This document shows, in pieces, positions 49,129 to 58,370 of a stretch of DNA of 58,370 nt. The notes beneath the pieces are model-generated. The model worked only from the letters and a program-made list of their open reading frames with translations, did no database searches and was not told the DNA's origin. A program made the position numbers and the translations under genes. The stretch is taken from positions 1 through 58,370 of the forward strand of contig JAITRM010000002.1 in NCBI GenBank assembly GCA_031288395.1, given 5' to 3'. Each line of letters opens with the position of its first letter. Position 1 is the first letter of the stretch. The DNA is from Holosporaceae bacterium. Its GTDB lineage: Bacteria > Pseudomonadota > Alphaproteobacteria > UBA3830.

Positions 49129-49833
49129 ATGAAGACAGAAAAGGTCGGCGCAGGCGTCGATCAACCGATAGTACACACTGTCGCGCAGCTCAAGGGACGT
49201 AGATTGCGTATGGTTCGCGCTTTGGCGGGTCTTTCTCGCCAGGAATTGCATGAAAAAATCGGCATCGCCACCTCCACGATGGATACCTGGGAGAGCGGCA
49301 GGGTAGAATTAACGGAAAAAAGCGCTGAGCGCATATGTCTTGCGCTGAGGAAAGTCGGCGTCTACTGCGCCCGCGAATGGTTGCTGACCGGAGCCGGAAT
49401 TCCTCCCCGAGCCATGGACGACGTCGAGAAGTTCGTGTTTCTCTCCAACAGGCCGGGCATCGCCGGCGATCAATTCGCCATCGGGAGAGTGAGCGGCAAA
49501 ATTCCGCCATTTATAGACGAGAGCATGAGGCGTGAATTGAGCTTCTTCATGAGTCTTCACGAAAATTCGCTTTTTTACCTTGTGGAAGAGGATTCGCACG
49601 GCTTTCGCTATAGGCGCGGCGACTGCGTTGCCGGCGTAGAAAACGACATCCAAACGCTGGTGGGAAAAATAATAATCGCGCAATTGCCAAACGAAAAAAC
49701 GATTCTTTGTAAGCTAATAAAAACATCCGCAAACAGGAGCGACGTGATCCAAGGCAAAGGCAGTTTTCCAGAAAGATTGGAAATAACAAGGGCGGCACAA
49801 ATTCTCTGGCACAGAAGATCGTTCCAGAAATAA
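49129..49833 (+). CDS. XRE-type regulator with S24-like C-terminal domain
   Basis: A 234-residue regulator. Residues about 20-75 form a helix-turn-helix (RMVRALAGLSRQELHEKIGIATSTMDTWESGRVELTEKSAERICLAL). The C-terminal half resembles the beta-rich CI/LexA (S24) domain: SLFYLVEEDSHGFRYRRGDCVAGVE, VGKIIIAQLPNEKTILCKLI, but the Ser-Lys protease dyad is not clear, so self-cleavage is unlikely or uncertain. The start ATG 49129 has AGAGG upstream. Being divergent from the OMP gene, it might control it, but no operator was identified. Confidence 0.8.
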   Translation: MKTEKVGAGVDQPIVHTVAQLKGRRLRMVRALAGLSRQELHEKIGIATSTMDTWESGRVELTEKSAERICLALRKVGVYCAREWLLTGAGIPPRAMDDVEKFVFLSNRPGIAGDQFAIGRVSGKIPPFIDESMRRELSFFMSLHENSLFYLVEEDSHGFRYRRGDCVAGVENDIQTLVGKIIIAQLPNEKTILCKLIKTSANRSDVIQGKGSFPERLEITRAAQILWHRRSFQK

Positions 49834-49851
49834 TAGCGTGAAGCACGCTCC

Positions 49852-50808
49852 TCACAGCCGTTGGCGGGAAAAGTAGCCAAAAGGCCTGCGCGCGTACACC
49901 ACTTCGTGGAGTTCGGAAAATAATGGCAGCTTTAGGCTGCTGTTTTTTTCCAGCAGGGGAATTGCTCCGATGGTAAATGCTCCTTCCGCCAAATTCCCGT
50001 TCCAGTGATCTATGCCTCCGCCGGAAGCGATGTATTCTCCAAAAATGACATTGCGGGATTGCTTGCTGGTGCAGGTTAGAACAACATCGCCCACTCCGCA
50101 GAGTTCATGGAAGGATTCCTGGCGCCCTCCCAGAGCCGCGGACAAGGTCACCATTTCCTTCAGTCCGTCCACGATTAGAAGGGCTACTCCGCTTTCTCCA
50201 TATTTTAATCCGGATACAATGCCGCAGCCGACGGCCAATGCGTTTTTCATTGCTCCGGCAACCTGAAGGCTAACGTAGTCGTCCAACGGCTCAATCCTAA
50301 AGGAATCTGACGAAAGCGCCTGGGAAATTTCCTGCGTCAAGCTCCGATTTTTTCCGGCGATGTTCACTCCAGCAGGAAGCCCGCGCGCCACTTCGCAGGC
50401 AAATGACGGGCCGGAAAAAATAACGATCTCGTTGGTCAGCACTTCCTCCATGGCGGTGCTCAGCAGCCTTCCATTGACCAGGTCGAATCCTTTGGAACAG
50501 GACACAACTGGCGCTTGGGCGTTGGCTTCGCGGATTTTTCCGCACACATCCAGCGCGGCAGCCGCAGGAACGGCGATGAAAATCAATTCGCATTCCCGCA
50601 CTCTATCAAAATCATTGACATAGCTTACGTTTGCTCCAAGAACGTCGCCGGGAGCCAAGCTGGAGGAATACAGCTGATCCACTTCCTTCCGAGAGGTCGC
50701 GCCGTTGCCGATTAAAATGACTTCCTGAACCTTTTTGCTAAAACATTGGGTGATCGCCAGACCATAACTGCCCGCGCCAACCACTCCAATCCTACTGAAA
50801 ACACGCAT
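49852..50808 (-). CDS. gpsA: Glycerol-3-phosphate dehydrogenase (NAD(P)+)
   Basis: Reduces dihydroxyacetone phosphate to sn-glycerol 3-phosphate, the backbone precursor of phospholipids. The 318-residue protein has the Rossmann motif GVVGAGSYGLAI, IFIAVPAAAALDVCGKI, SCSKGFD, IFSGPSFACEVARGLP, and the catalytic-Lys segment VAGAMKNALAVGCGIVSGL, then ELCGVGDVVLTCTSKQSRNVIFG with the substrate-binding S-R-N residues. The Gly-rich motif deviates slightly from the usual GAGAWG. It reads away from the degenerate dehydratase-like gene with a shared 5' region. Confidence 0.93.
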   Translation of the reverse strand: MRVFSRIGVVGAGSYGLAITQCFSKKVQEVILIGNGATSRKEVDQLYSSSLAPGDVLGANVSYVNDFDRVRECELIFIAVPAAAALDVCGKIREANAQAPVVSCSKGFDLVNGRLLSTAMEEVLTNEIVIFSGPSFACEVARGLPAGVNIAGKNRSLTQEISQALSSDSFRIEPLDDYVSLQVAGAMKNALAVGCGIVSGLKYGESGVALLIVDGLKEMVTLSAALGGRQESFHELCGVGDVVLTCTSKQSRNVIFGEYIASGGGIDHWNGNLAEGAFTIGAIPLLEKNSSLKLPLFSELHEVVYARRPFGYFSRQRL

Positions 50809-50835
50809 TTGTATTTCCGTTCAAAAATATTGCGT

Positions 50836-52758
50836 ATGCTTTTTACGAAATATAATATACTTTCGATAAGTAACATGAATATCAGAAAAATGTTTAATTT
50901 TTTACATAAAAAAATCGTTGAAGCGGTGCTTTGGCGAAAAATTTCGCAAGCCACGAAGAAATACGTCGAAAAACTACGCAACAGGCTGAGCGGTTTGCAA
51001 ATTTTAGAAAATATTCCCGGTGAATGGGTGTGCCACCTCAGAAATGTCGTTGTATTGTTGGCTTCATATACCATTGCGTCGCTGCTAATTTATCCAGAAT
51101 TCAAAGCCTGCGTTTATCTAAAGGAAACGTTTTCGCTGCTCTGCGCCTACGGAGCTATCTTCGTGTGGTTTGTGGATAGGATCCGCAGGGAAATTCCCCT
51201 GAAGGTGGCTGTTTGCGTTACCGCCTGTCTGGCGCCGGTTTTGTTCATAAACAGCGCTCCGGCAGTCGCCATTGTTTGCCTACTGCTGATAGTAATCTGC
51301 GAATTTTTGATGTTTGAATACTGGCGAGGGTGCTATCTTTTTTCGAATCTAACTCCCGTCTACATCATCTGCGATAATGTCGGAGACGTCGAGGAGGTTT
51401 TTTCCATTGCGGCAGAATACAAAATCTTGGAATTGATCGTTCTAGCGGACGACGAGGAAGGAAGAGAAAACCATCGCCTGAGCTCCATGAGAACGGTTGA
51501 GGATATCGGGAAATGGCTGCAGAAGATAAATTATCTGCCGTTTTATCCCTCTCCCAAAAGGCTCTTATACTACTCTAACGAGAGAAGTTCAGAGAATTTC
51601 AATAAATTGCTGGAGTTGTCCGCATGCCATTCCATTCCGCTTTTCAAGGCCTTCAAGAATACGGTTGTTAAACGAAATGTGGATTCTATTTTGCTGGGCA
51701 TCTCGCCGGCGTCTCTGTATGAGTTCGATTGCGTGAATATTTCTCCGCAGGATAAAAGCAGCCTGACGTCGTCGTTTAAGGAAAAGAAAATCTGGATTTG
51801 CTACGATGGGCGCAGGAGCGTCTTGGATTTGGTGCAGGCAGTCTCTCTGGTGAATTCGGCGGACGTAACTCTGCTCTGCGAGTCCGAAAAATTAATGGTG
51901 GAAGCAGAGCGAGAGCTTCAGGATAAATGCGCTGTGAAAATCTTCGATATAGATTTGCTCCATTTGCAGGAAACAAGGCCAGACATACTGTTCTACAACA
52001 TCCCCATAAAGTCCTTCCATTTTGGAGAAGATCATCTCAAGGAAACCGTGATCAAAAATGTGCTGGATACCAACCGGCTGATACAATTCGCCCAGTCGGC
52101 ACACATACCTTTCGTTTTCGTCATGTCCAGCTCTTGGGCCTCCGGCGCCGGCAATTGGATTAAGGCAACCCAGAGGTTGGGAGAGCTTTATGCCCAGTTT
52201 GCTGATTCGCAGAGTCGGAAATTACACACCAAATTTCGAGTTATACGCCTGCCGGACGTAATAACGGATAGATTGGGGATTTTAGGCAGAATAACCTCGT
52301 CCATATCCTCCTTCGGAATGGTTAGCGTAGATTTTCCAGAAGCAGAGCTGGCCAACGTCTACTATCGCAGCGATATACTAACTCCGCTGCTGAAGGTTAT
52401 TTCTTCTAGCATGAAAGCTTCCAGCGGTTCTTCCTGTGTCTATACGATCGCTCCGGAAAATAAAATATCCTTGGATAGCGTAATAAAAAAAATATGCGAC
52501 ATTATGTGCCTCCGGTGCGGCAAAGACGTGCCCGTAGTCTATAATCCCAAGTCCGAAGAGATGGACCTGGAGGATTTTGCCGGTATCTCGGAGCCCATTG
52601 AAAAAACAGCCATCGAGGGCGTACTCATCACCAAATTTTTGCCCACCAGATCCTCCAGTTATGAATACCTCTGGAGCATAGACGAAATAAAAAAGATGAC
52701 CACCCGCGAGCTGATATCCGCCGTATTCCAAAGCCTTAGCGAGAAAATCAAGAAGTAG
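50836..52758 (+). CDS. WbpM/CapD-like nucleotide-sugar dehydratase, catalytically degenerate
   Basis: A protein of about 640 residues. The N-terminal part has four or so transmembrane helices (VVLLASYTIASLLIYP, VAVCVTACLAPVLFINSAPAVAIVCLLLIVICEFLMF) and a first Rossmann-like domain (YIICDNVGDVEEVFSIAAEYKILEL), like FlaA1/WbpM/CapD proteins that make UDP-4-keto-6-deoxy-GlcNAc. In the C-terminal domain the usual GxxGxxG is absent (IWICYDGRRSVLDL), and the conserved TDKAVNPTNVMGATKR-like block reads SSSWASGAGNWIKATQR, so active-site residues appear lost. ATG 50836 and ATG 50875 are both possible; neither has a clear ribosome-binding site. It may have a structural or regulatory role in envelope polysaccharide synthesis. 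Confidence 0.65.
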   Translation: MLFTKYNILSISNMNIRKMFNFLHKKIVEAVLWRKISQATKKYVEKLRNRLSGLQILENIPGEWVCHLRNVVVLLASYTIASLLIYPEFKACVYLKETFSLLCAYGAIFVWFVDRIRREIPLKVAVCVTACLAPVLFINSAPAVAIVCLLLIVICEFLMFEYWRGCYLFSNLTPVYIICDNVGDVEEVFSIAAEYKILELIVLADDEEGRENHRLSSMRTVEDIGKWLQKINYLPFYPSPKRLLYYSNERSSENFNKLLELSACHSIPLFKAFKNTVVKRNVDSILLGISPASLYEFDCVNISPQDKSSLTSSFKEKKIWICYDGRRSVLDLVQAVSLVNSADVTLLCESEKLMVEAERELQDKCAVKIFDIDLLHLQETRPDILFYNIPIKSFHFGEDHLKETVIKNVLDTNRLIQFAQSAHIPFVFVMSSSWASGAGNWIKATQRLGELYAQFADSQSRKLHTKFRVIRLPDVITDRLGILGRITSSISSFGMVSVDFPEAELANVYYRSDILTPLLKVISSSMKASSGSSCVYTIAPENKISLDSVIKKICDIMCLRCGKDVPVVYNPKSEEMDLEDFAGISEPIEKTAIEGVLITKFLPTRSSSYEYLWSIDEIKKMTTRELISAVFQSLSEKIKK

Positions 52759-53578
52759 CGAGCGGTTTTGTGCATCTGGAGAACAATCGGAAAAAATTCT
52801 CCGACGTCTGTTGGGCCAGCGTTGCAATTTGGATATTCAACAGCTCTGAAATCTTTTCGGCGATATGTGGAATGAATGCCGGTTCGTTTATGCCTCCTCG
52901 ATGAGGAACCGGCGCCAGAAACGGCGCGTCCGTTTCCAGCAGCATTCTGTCCAATGGGATCAGTTTCAGTGTCTCCCGCAATTCGGCGGCGTTCTTGTAG
53001 GTGACAACTCCGGATATGGATATGTAGAAGCCCAGATCCAATGCCTTTCGGGCAAAATCTTCTTCGCCGGAAAAGCAATGAATGACGCCGGTCACCCCCG
53101 GATATTCCCGCAGGATGGAGATGACATCCGGATAGGCGTCCCGGGAATGGATGACCACCGGCAGACGGCATTCCTCCGCCAAATCCAGCTGCAGCCGCAA
53201 CAGCTCCTTCTGCTGTTTTTGGCTTTCCTTCTCGTAGTGATAATCCAGGCCGATTTCGCCGATGCCGATGGTCTTGGGCAACGCCGCCTCCCGCCGGATG
53301 ATTTTGGCCATTTCCTCCGACCGAAACGCGCCGTGATGTTTGGCCGCCTCCAGAGGGTGAATCCCGACGGTGCGGAATACATTTTCATGGGTATCGGCCA
53401 GAGAGCGTATCTCCTCCAGGTCAGCCAACTCCGTCCCAATGGCCATCAGATACTTCACGTCGGCTTTGGCCGCCCGGTCAATCACGGCGGCGACGGAATA
53501 CCTCTCCACGTCCAAATTTTCGGACATCGAACGAAATTTCGGGAACAACAGGTGGCAATGGGAATCCACGAAGAACAT
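52748..53578 (-). CDS. tatD: TatD-family metal-dependent DNase
   Basis: A TIM-barrel hydrolase of about 276 residues with the amidohydrolase-type metal ligands: VDSHCHLLF (HxH), GIGEIGLDYHYE (Glu), VIHSRDA, GVIHCFSGEEDFARKAL and LLETDAPFLAPVPHRGGINEPAFIPHI (Asp). TatD proteins are 3'-5' DNA exonucleases and have also been linked to RNA and D-Tyr-tRNA. ATG 53578 begins one base after the metG stop (TGA-A-ATG), with AGGA in front; a longer frame starting at 53641 within metG is rejected. The 3' end overlaps the convergent dehydratase-like gene by 11 bp. Confidence 0.95.
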   Translation of the reverse strand: MFFVDSHCHLLFPKFRSMSENLDVERYSVAAVIDRAAKADVKYLMAIGTELADLEEIRSLADTHENVFRTVGIHPLEAAKHHGAFRSEEMAKIIRREAALPKTIGIGEIGLDYHYEKESQKQQKELLRLQLDLAEECRLPVVIHSRDAYPDVISILREYPGVTGVIHCFSGEEDFARKALDLGFYISISGVVTYKNAAELRETLKLIPLDRMLLETDAPFLAPVPHRGGINEPAFIPHIAEKISELLNIQIATLAQQTSENFFRLFSRCTKPLATS

Positions 53579-53579
53579 T

Positions 53580-55058
53580 TCATTCCTTCGGGAAGAGAGG
53601 AAATGGCGGTGGAAATGTCTGGTCCATAAAATTCGTTTCAATTTCTCCGAAGGATTTGCCCTCCAGATTCAAGAAGTCGAAAATTTTGCGGCCGGTATCC
53701 GGCATAAACGGAGCGATGCCGAAGCCAATGGCACGGATTCCTTCGCACAGCGCCGTAAGAACGGCATTCAGCCGATTTTCGTCATCTTTGGCCAATTCCC
53801 AGGGTTTCATGTCGTTCACGAACCGATTGGAGGCGGAAACCAGCTGCCAGATGGCCTCTAGTGCGCCGTACAGATCCTGTTTGTCCACGAGAATCCGCAG
53901 TTTTTTGACCAAATTCCTGGAATCCTCGAACAGCGGACGCTCGTCGGTTCCAAAGTCATAATTTGCCCGGAGCCCACCGATTTTCTGGACGAAGGCCAGC
54001 ACCCGCTGCACGAGATTCCCCAAATCATTGGCCAGATCGTAGGAGATCCGCCGCTGCAGCGCCTTTTCCGAGAAATCTCCGTCTTCGCCGAAGCGTATTT
54101 CCCTAAACAGGAAGTAGCGAACCGGATCAAGGCCGTATTTTTCGACGGTTTTTTGCGGTTCCACCACGTTACCGATGGATTTGGACATTTTTTGGCCTTC
54201 GCTGGTCCACCAGCCGTGGGCAAAAATCCGCTTCGGCAGAGTTATGCCGGCGGACATCAGAAAAGCCGGCCAGTAGACGGCGTGGAACCGCAGGATTTCC
54301 TTCCCCACCACGTGGACGCAATTCTCCATCATTTCGGAAACCCGTGAAATATTCTCCGGAAACCCCAACGACGTGATGTAATTGGTCAGGGCGTCGACCC
54401 AGACGTACATCACATGGCCTGGAGCGTCCGGGATCGGTATACCCCAGTCGAATTTGCTTCGGGAAATGGACAGATCCCGGAGGCCGCTCTTCACGAAGCT
54501 CACCACTTCGTTACGACGACTGACCGGCGCGATGAAATCCGGATTTTTTTCGTACAGTTCCAGCAATTTATCCTGATAGGCCGAGAGCCGGAAGAAGTAG
54601 GATTCCTCCTCCATCCATTCCACCGGAGCTCCGCTGGGGGCCTTGCCATCCACCACATCCTCCTCCGGCACATATTCCTCGTCCCGCGCCGAATACCAGC
54701 CGGAATAGGAGTCTTTGTAGATGTCCTTTTCCATCTGTCGCCACAGCGTCTGGGAGCTGAGGATGTGGCGCTCCTCGGTGGTGCGGATGAAATCATCCTG
54801 GGAAAGATTGATGTATCCGCCCAGATCCCGGAATTTTTGCGACATGATATCGCTGAATTTTTGCACATCCATGGCAGCGGCCTCGGCGGATCTGGCTACT
54901 TTTATGCCGTGCTCGTCGGTGCCGGTGGAGAAATGCACCTCATGGCCATCAAACCGTTTGAAACGGGCAAGAATGTCTGCGGCGATGCTTGCATAGGCAT
55001 GGCCGATGTGGGGCTCCCCGTTTATGTAATATATGGGTGTGGTAACACAAAACTTCAT
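53580..55058 (-). CDS. metG: Methionyl-tRNA synthetase
   Basis: Charges tRNA-Met. The 492-residue protein has [28 protein letters not shown] (HIGH motif), [23 protein letters not shown] (KMSKS), and [26 protein letters not shown], plus an alpha-helical anticodon domain at the C-terminus. Around [30 protein letters not shown] the four Zn-binding Cys found in E. coli-type enzymes are absent, as in many alphaproteobacterial forms. It overlaps secA by 4 bp and abuts tatD, forming secA-metG-tatD. Confidence 0.96.
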   Translation of the reverse strand: MKFCVTTPIYYINGEPHIGHAYASIAADILARFKRFDGHEVHFSTGTDEHGIKVARSAEAAAMDVQKFSDIMSQKFRDLGGYINLSQDDFIRTTEERHILSSQTLWRQMEKDIYKDSYSGWYSARDEEYVPEEDVVDGKAPSGAPVEWMEEESYFFRLSAYQDKLLELYEKNPDFIAPVSRRNEVVSFVKSGLRDLSISRSKFDWGIPIPDAPGHVMYVWVDALTNYITSLGFPENISRVSEMMENCVHVVGKEILRFHAVYWPAFLMSAGITLPKRIFAHGWWTSEGQKMSKSIGNVVEPQKTVEKYGLDPVRYFLFREIRFGEDGDFSEKALQRRISYDLANDLGNLVQRVLAFVQKIGGLRANYDFGTDERPLFEDSRNLVKKLRILVDKQDLYGALEAIWQLVSASNRFVNDMKPWELAKDDENRLNAVLTALCEGIRAIGFGIAPFMPDTGRKIFDFLNLEGKSFGEIETNFMDQTFPPPFPLFPKE

Positions 55059-57730
55059 GACGGTTCCTTTCGGTTGGCGGGTCTAATTTTTCCGCAGCAA
55101 TATTTGTACTTTTTGCCACTGCCACAGTGACAGAGCGCGTTCCTGGAGGTCGCAAACGGATCCGCGACGTTTTGACGGTCAATCTCGAGTATATTTTCCT
55201 CCAATTTTGGTCGTGCGTCGTCCCGATCCAAAAGCGCCGCCGCAAGAACATCCCGCGCCTCCTGGGGAATTTCGAACAGCGACAAAGTCTTCACCGTTTC
55301 CTCCCGAATGGTGGCAGACATTAACTCAAAGAGGGCAAACGCCTCCTGCTTATATTCATTCAGAGGATCGCGCTGGGCGTAAGCCCGAAGATTTATGCCC
55401 TGACGCAGTCTATCAAGATTCAGCAGATGTTCCTTCCAGTACTGATCTATCAGCCGCAGCAGTATCGTCCGTTCCATGTAGCGCATCATACCAGGCGAAT
55501 TAATCTCTTCTTTTTTCTTTGCTTTTTCCGTCACCTGCTCGAAAATTACATCGACGGCGCCATCTCTGCCAAGATTCTCTCCTTTCTGGAGACTCACGTC
55601 GCCACCAAAATATTTCGCCAGCTCGTCGTTTATGGTTTGGTACTCCCAAAAGTCCGACGACATATCCTCCGGAGTATTACTGAAAATGACTTTTTGTACC
55701 ACCTCGTGGCGCATATCGCTTATCTCTTCACCAAAATCAACGTCTTCTTTCATCAACTCATGCCGTTGAGTGTAGATGACTTTTCGTTGATCGTTCATGA
55801 CGTCGTCGTACTTCAGCAGGTGCTTGCGGATGTCGTAGTTGCGGGCCTCGACCCGCTTCTGGGCCTTTTCTAGCGCCTTGTTGACCCATGGATGGGTGAT
55901 GGCCTCTCCGTCCTCTATTCCGAACTTTTTTAGCATGGAATCGAGTTTTTCCGCGCCAAAAATGCGCATCAGATCGTCTTCCAGCGACAGGAAAAACTTC
56001 GACGCGCCGGAATCGCCCTGTCGACCGGAGCGGCCCCTCAGCTGATTGTCGATGCGGCGACTTTCGTGACGTTCGGTGCCTATTACGTACAATCCACCGG
56101 CGTTCTTGACCACTTCGAAGTCATGGGCTATTTCCTTTTCCACTTTCGCCTGAATTCGTCGCCGCAGCTTCAGGTCTTCCACTCCGTGAAGTTCGCGGGC
56201 CAGCCGCACCTCCAGATTTCCACCCAGCTTTATGTCGGTGCCGCGGCCGGCCATGTTAGTGGCAATGGTAACGGCGCCAGATTTGCCGGCGTCGGCGATG
56301 ATCTCGGCTTCGACGTCGTGGTATCGGGCATTCAGCACGCTGTGGGGGATTTTAGCCTTCTTCAGCAGCGACGACAGTAGTTCGGATTTTTCAATGCTAA
56401 CCGTGCCGACCAGCACCGGCTGGCGGCGGTCATTGCATTCCCGGATGAGTTTGATTATGGCCCCATATTTTTCCGCCGCCGTACGATAGACTTCGTCGTC
56501 CAGATCCAGCCTGGCCACCGGAACATTTGTCGGGATCACCAAAGTCTCGACCTTATATATCTCGGCCAGCTCCTGGGCCTCGGTTTCCGCCGTGCCGGTC
56601 ATGCCGGCCAGCTTTCCATACATTCTGAAAAAATTCTGGAACGTGATGGAGGCTAGCGTCTGATTCTCCATCTCCACTTCCACCTTCTCCTTTGCCTCGA
56701 TGGCCTGATGGAGACCGTCCGAATAGCGGCGTCCCTCCATCATGCGACCCGTAAACTCGTCGATGATGATGACCTTGCCGTTTTTCACGATGTAATCCAC
56801 GTCCTGCTTAAACAAGTGATGCGCCTTCAGGGCATTGTTTACGTGGTGGACCACGGCGATATTTTGGATGTCGTATAAGTTGTCGGTCTGGAGCAGGCCA
56901 ACCGCTGCCAGCAGCTGCTCGATGTGCACGTTCCCTTCCTCCGTGAGGGTGACGGATCGATGTTTCTCGTCGATATCGTAGTCGGATTTGACCAATTTCG
57001 GGATCACGGCGTCGACCTTCACGTACAGGTCCGCAGAATCTTCCGCCGCTCCCGAGATGATCAGCGGAGTGCGGGCCTCGTCAATCAAAATGCTGTCCAC
57101 CTCGTCCACAAGAGCATAGTTGAACGGCCGCATCACCAATTCCGACGAGTAGAGCTTCATGTTGTCCCGCAGATAATCGAAGCCCAGTTCATTGTTGGTG
57201 GCGTAGGTGACGTCGCAGTTGTATTGGTCACGACGTTCCGTGTCCGTGAGGCCGTGAACGATGATTCCCACGGTCAATCCGAGGAATTTGTAGATTTTTC
57301 CCATCCATTCGGCGTCGCGGCGAGCCAAATAGTCGTTGACGGTGACCACGTGGACGCCTTTTCCCTCCAGCGCGTTTAGATACACGGCTATGGAAGCCAC
57401 CAGCGTTTTGCCTTCGCCGGTTTTCATCTCGGCCACCATGCCGTTGTGCAGCGCCAGCGCTCCCACCAGCTGCACATCGAAGGGCCGCAGCCCGAGAGTT
57501 CGCTTGGCCGCTTCCCGGACAACGGCGAACGCTTCCGGCAGGACGTCATCCAGCGTTTCCCCCTCGGCCAATCGCCGGCGAAATTCATCAGTCTTTGCCT
57601 GCAGTTCCTCGTCTGATAATGGCGAGATGGAATCTTCCAGCTTGTTAATTTCCTCGGCAGTTTTGAAATATTTGCTGACAACCCTATCGTTATGGGAGCC
57701 AAAAACTGATTTAAGAATTTTAGATAGCAT
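55055..57730 (-). CDS. secA: Protein translocase ATPase SecA
   Basis: ATPase that drives Sec-dependent export through SecYEG. About 891 residues. Nucleotide site 1 is MKTGEGKT (about residues 102-109), with [21 protein letters not shown]-like [61 protein letters not shown], and [31 protein letters not shown]. The C-terminal zinc motif [14 protein letters not shown] binds SecB or lipids. ATG 57730 ([11 protein letters not shown]) with GAGG 5 nt upstream is chosen over 57754. A minus-strand TATAAT at 57779-57774 could be the -10 box. An insertion sequence begins about 90 bp upstream. Confidence 0.98.
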   Translation of the reverse strand: MLSKILKSVFGSHNDRVVSKYFKTAEEINKLEDSISPLSDEELQAKTDEFRRRLAEGETLDDVLPEAFAVVREAAKRTLGLRPFDVQLVGALALHNGMVAEMKTGEGKTLVASIAVYLNALEGKGVHVVTVNDYLARRDAEWMGKIYKFLGLTVGIIVHGLTDTERRDQYNCDVTYATNNELGFDYLRDNMKLYSSELVMRPFNYALVDEVDSILIDEARTPLIISGAAEDSADLYVKVDAVIPKLVKSDYDIDEKHRSVTLTEEGNVHIEQLLAAVGLLQTDNLYDIQNIAVVHHVNNALKAHHLFKQDVDYIVKNGKVIIIDEFTGRMMEGRRYSDGLHQAIEAKEKVEVEMENQTLASITFQNFFRMYGKLAGMTGTAETEAQELAEIYKVETLVIPTNVPVARLDLDDEVYRTAAEKYGAIIKLIRECNDRRQPVLVGTVSIEKSELLSSLLKKAKIPHSVLNARYHDVEAEIIADAGKSGAVTIATNMAGRGTDIKLGGNLEVRLARELHGVEDLKLRRRIQAKVEKEIAHDFEVVKNAGGLYVIGTERHESRRIDNQLRGRSGRQGDSGASKFFLSLEDDLMRIFGAEKLDSMLKKFGIEDGEAITHPWVNKALEKAQKRVEARNYDIRKHLLKYDDVMNDQRKVIYTQRHELMKEDVDFGEEISDMRHEVVQKVIFSNTPEDMSSDFWEYQTINDELAKYFGGDVSLQKGENLGRDGAVDVIFEQVTEKAKKKEEINSPGMMRYMERTILLRLIDQYWKEHLLNLDRLRQGINLRAYAQRDPLNEYKQEAFALFELMSATIREETVKTLSLFEIPQEARDVLAAALLDRDDARPKLEENILEIDRQNVADPFATSRNALCHCGSGKKYKYCCGKIRPANRKEPS

Positions 57731-57863
57731 CCAAACCTCGCGACAGCGTGCCAAATATACACTATGGTCGCAAATTATAAAAAAAACCTGAAGATAAAGA
57801 TATCAAAAAGTGCTCCATGGATAAGTTCAGATAGAAGTGAGACTATTTTAGAAAAAAGTCAGA

Positions 57864-57986
57864 GTTGGTTGGTTGAATAATTTTTGTGGGTAAACTCGGA
57901 GAGTTTTCCACAAAATTATTCAACTTGTCTCTGGCGAAAGGTCGCGAAAGCCTCGAGGATTGCGTTTGTAACAACCAACCAGGAGG
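57864..57986 (+). promoter_or_regulatory. Transposase leader RNA with mutually exclusive pairings near the SD
   Basis: Stem 1: GTTGAATAATTTTTGTGG (57872-57889) with CCACAAAATTATTCAAC (57908-57924), one bulge. Alternative: GGTTGGTTG (57867-57875) is exactly complementary to CAACCAACC (57972-57980), which touches AGGAGG (57981-57986). The two use some of the same bases. This could limit translation of the transposase. Confidence 0.55.
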
Positions 57987-57990
57987 CTTT

Positions 57991-58370
57991 ATGCAAATCA
58001 AAGGACTGCACCGGAACATTTATAAACTGTATTCCTACTCGCGAACACAGGAAACGGTCGGAAAATACAAAAAATTATACGACAGAAGCATTAGGATCTA
58101 CGAGGAATGCTCAAGAGACAGGACTTGCGAGCATCTGCGCCGCGAGCTGGGCGTAATTTCTCGGGCGACGTATTTTCGGCGAAAGAAGATTCTACAAGAG
58201 CTGAACAGAGGGATAGCGCCGCCGTCGAAGCGCCCGAAGAAAGTCCGGAAGCCTCTGTGGACGAGGGCAGACGTTGATCTTGTGTTGAAGATACGCCGGG
58301 GAAATCCGACCTACGGCAAGGCAAAAATCGCGGTTATTTTAAGACGAGATCACGGCTCAAAATTGAGCGA
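57991..58370 (+). CDS. Transposase with helix-turn-helix and integrase-core start (partial)
   Basis: The first 126 codons of a transposase that continues beyond the window. It opens MQIKGLHRNIYKLYSYSRTQ, continues with a helix-turn-helix region (EHLRRELGVISRATYFRRKKIL), a linker GIAPPSKRPKKVRKPLW, and a second HTH-like part NPTYGKAKIAVILRRDHGSKLSE. This pattern precedes the DDE integrase core in IS481-like/IS3-like elements common in rickettsia-like and holosporalean bacteria. AGGAGG lies 4 nt before ATG 57991. The catalytic DDE residues are not in view, so intactness cannot be judged. Confidence 0.85.
   Translation, partial: MQIKGLHRNIYKLYSYSRTQETVGKYKKLYDRSIRIYEECSRDRTCEHLRRELGVISRATYFRRKKILQELNRGIAPPSKRPKKVRKPLWTRADVDLVLKIRRGNPTYGKAKIAVILRRDHGSKLS

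Larger units (their letters stand above)
57818..58370 (+). mobile_element. Left part of an insertion sequence, cut by the window edge
   Basis: The element begins near TGGATAAGTTCAGATAGAAG (57818); the same end occurs as an IS-like palindrome at 33703-33770 (where it reads TGTATAAG) and as a solo end at 47872. A 5' leader with hairpins is followed by a transposase reading frame. The right end is outside the window. Family assignment (IS481-like or a related integrase-core group) rests on the partial transposase only. Confidence 0.8.

Noticed and set aside
54414-55130. 238-residue frame opposite metG
   Set aside because: Fully antisense to the strongly conserved metG, without a ribosome-binding site or known motif.
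57884-58156. 90-residue frame at the start of the IS
   Set aside because: The other frame from ATG 57991 has AGGAGG and gives a recognisable transposase.

Overview
This window reads as chromosome of an alphaproteobacterium, most likely a host-associated or intracellular lineage such as the Holosporales. That placement is inferred from gene content; nothing here is a taxonomic marker I can align. Supporting points are a class I lysyl-tRNA synthetase, a ChpT-like phosphotransferase of the CckA-ChpT-CtrA relay, a PF04392-type (TrpX-like) substrate-binding protein, a DciA-like helicase loader, several secreted proteins of unknown function, a type VI secretion spike cassette, a possible M91-type metallopeptidase effector, and an insertion sequence with related miniature elements. 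Many genes start with TTG or GTG and overlap their neighbours by 1-8 bases.

Layout. 1-2.1 kb: fmt-def and a Cro/CI-type regulator with its own promoter. 2.6-8.0 kb: accessory island with a secreted, tandem-repeat protein facing a vgrG / YwqK-like / DUF4280 (PAAR-like) operon. 8.0-14.4 kb: dciA and the translation operon rimP-nusA-infB-rbfA-grpE-HAD. 14.4-21.5 kb: a Bax-inhibitor-1-like protein, xerC, three consecutive M16-peptidase-like proteins and xseA. 21.6-24.4 kb: a secreted protein, a DUF4143 ATPase with a palindromic operator, kdsB and tRNA-Leu(GAG). 24.5-33.6 kb: cation efflux, ftsW, udg-lysS, a metallopeptidase with a coupled 26-residue leader ORF, algH, dsbD, rplS, yidD, rnpA and rpmH. 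33.7-38.3 kb: a 68-bp palindromic miniature element, chpT, a phasin, a small secreted peptide, a glycosyltransferase and a secreted protein. 38.5-42.3 kb: trmN6, a tryptophan-attenuator-like leader controlling a TrpX-like binding protein, and pntAB-pntB. 42.4-47.7 kb: rpsP-rimM-trmD, then der, bamB, yfgM-like, ybaB. 47.7-52.8 kb: tRNA-Thr(GGT), a solo IS end, an outer-membrane barrel, a regulator, gpsA and a degenerate nucleotide-sugar dehydratase. 52.7-58.4 kb: secA-metG-tatD, then the start of an IS whose transposase runs off the window.

The genes suggest a Gram-negative cell (KDO, BamB, DsbD) with standard translation and division machinery, plus an accessory layer aimed at host or competitor interaction (T6SS spike, possible protease effector, barrel protein, low-complexity secreted protein). 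The strongest regulatory discovery is the 16-codon leader with tandem Trp codons followed by alternative RNA stems and a U-run, about 200 bp upstream of the TrpX-like gene: apparently ribosome-mediated attenuation of tryptophan uptake. Other points worth following are the translationally coupled leader ORF before the metallopeptidase, the M16 trio with one intact active site, and the MITE-like palindrome that shares 40 bp with the end of the IS at the right edge.
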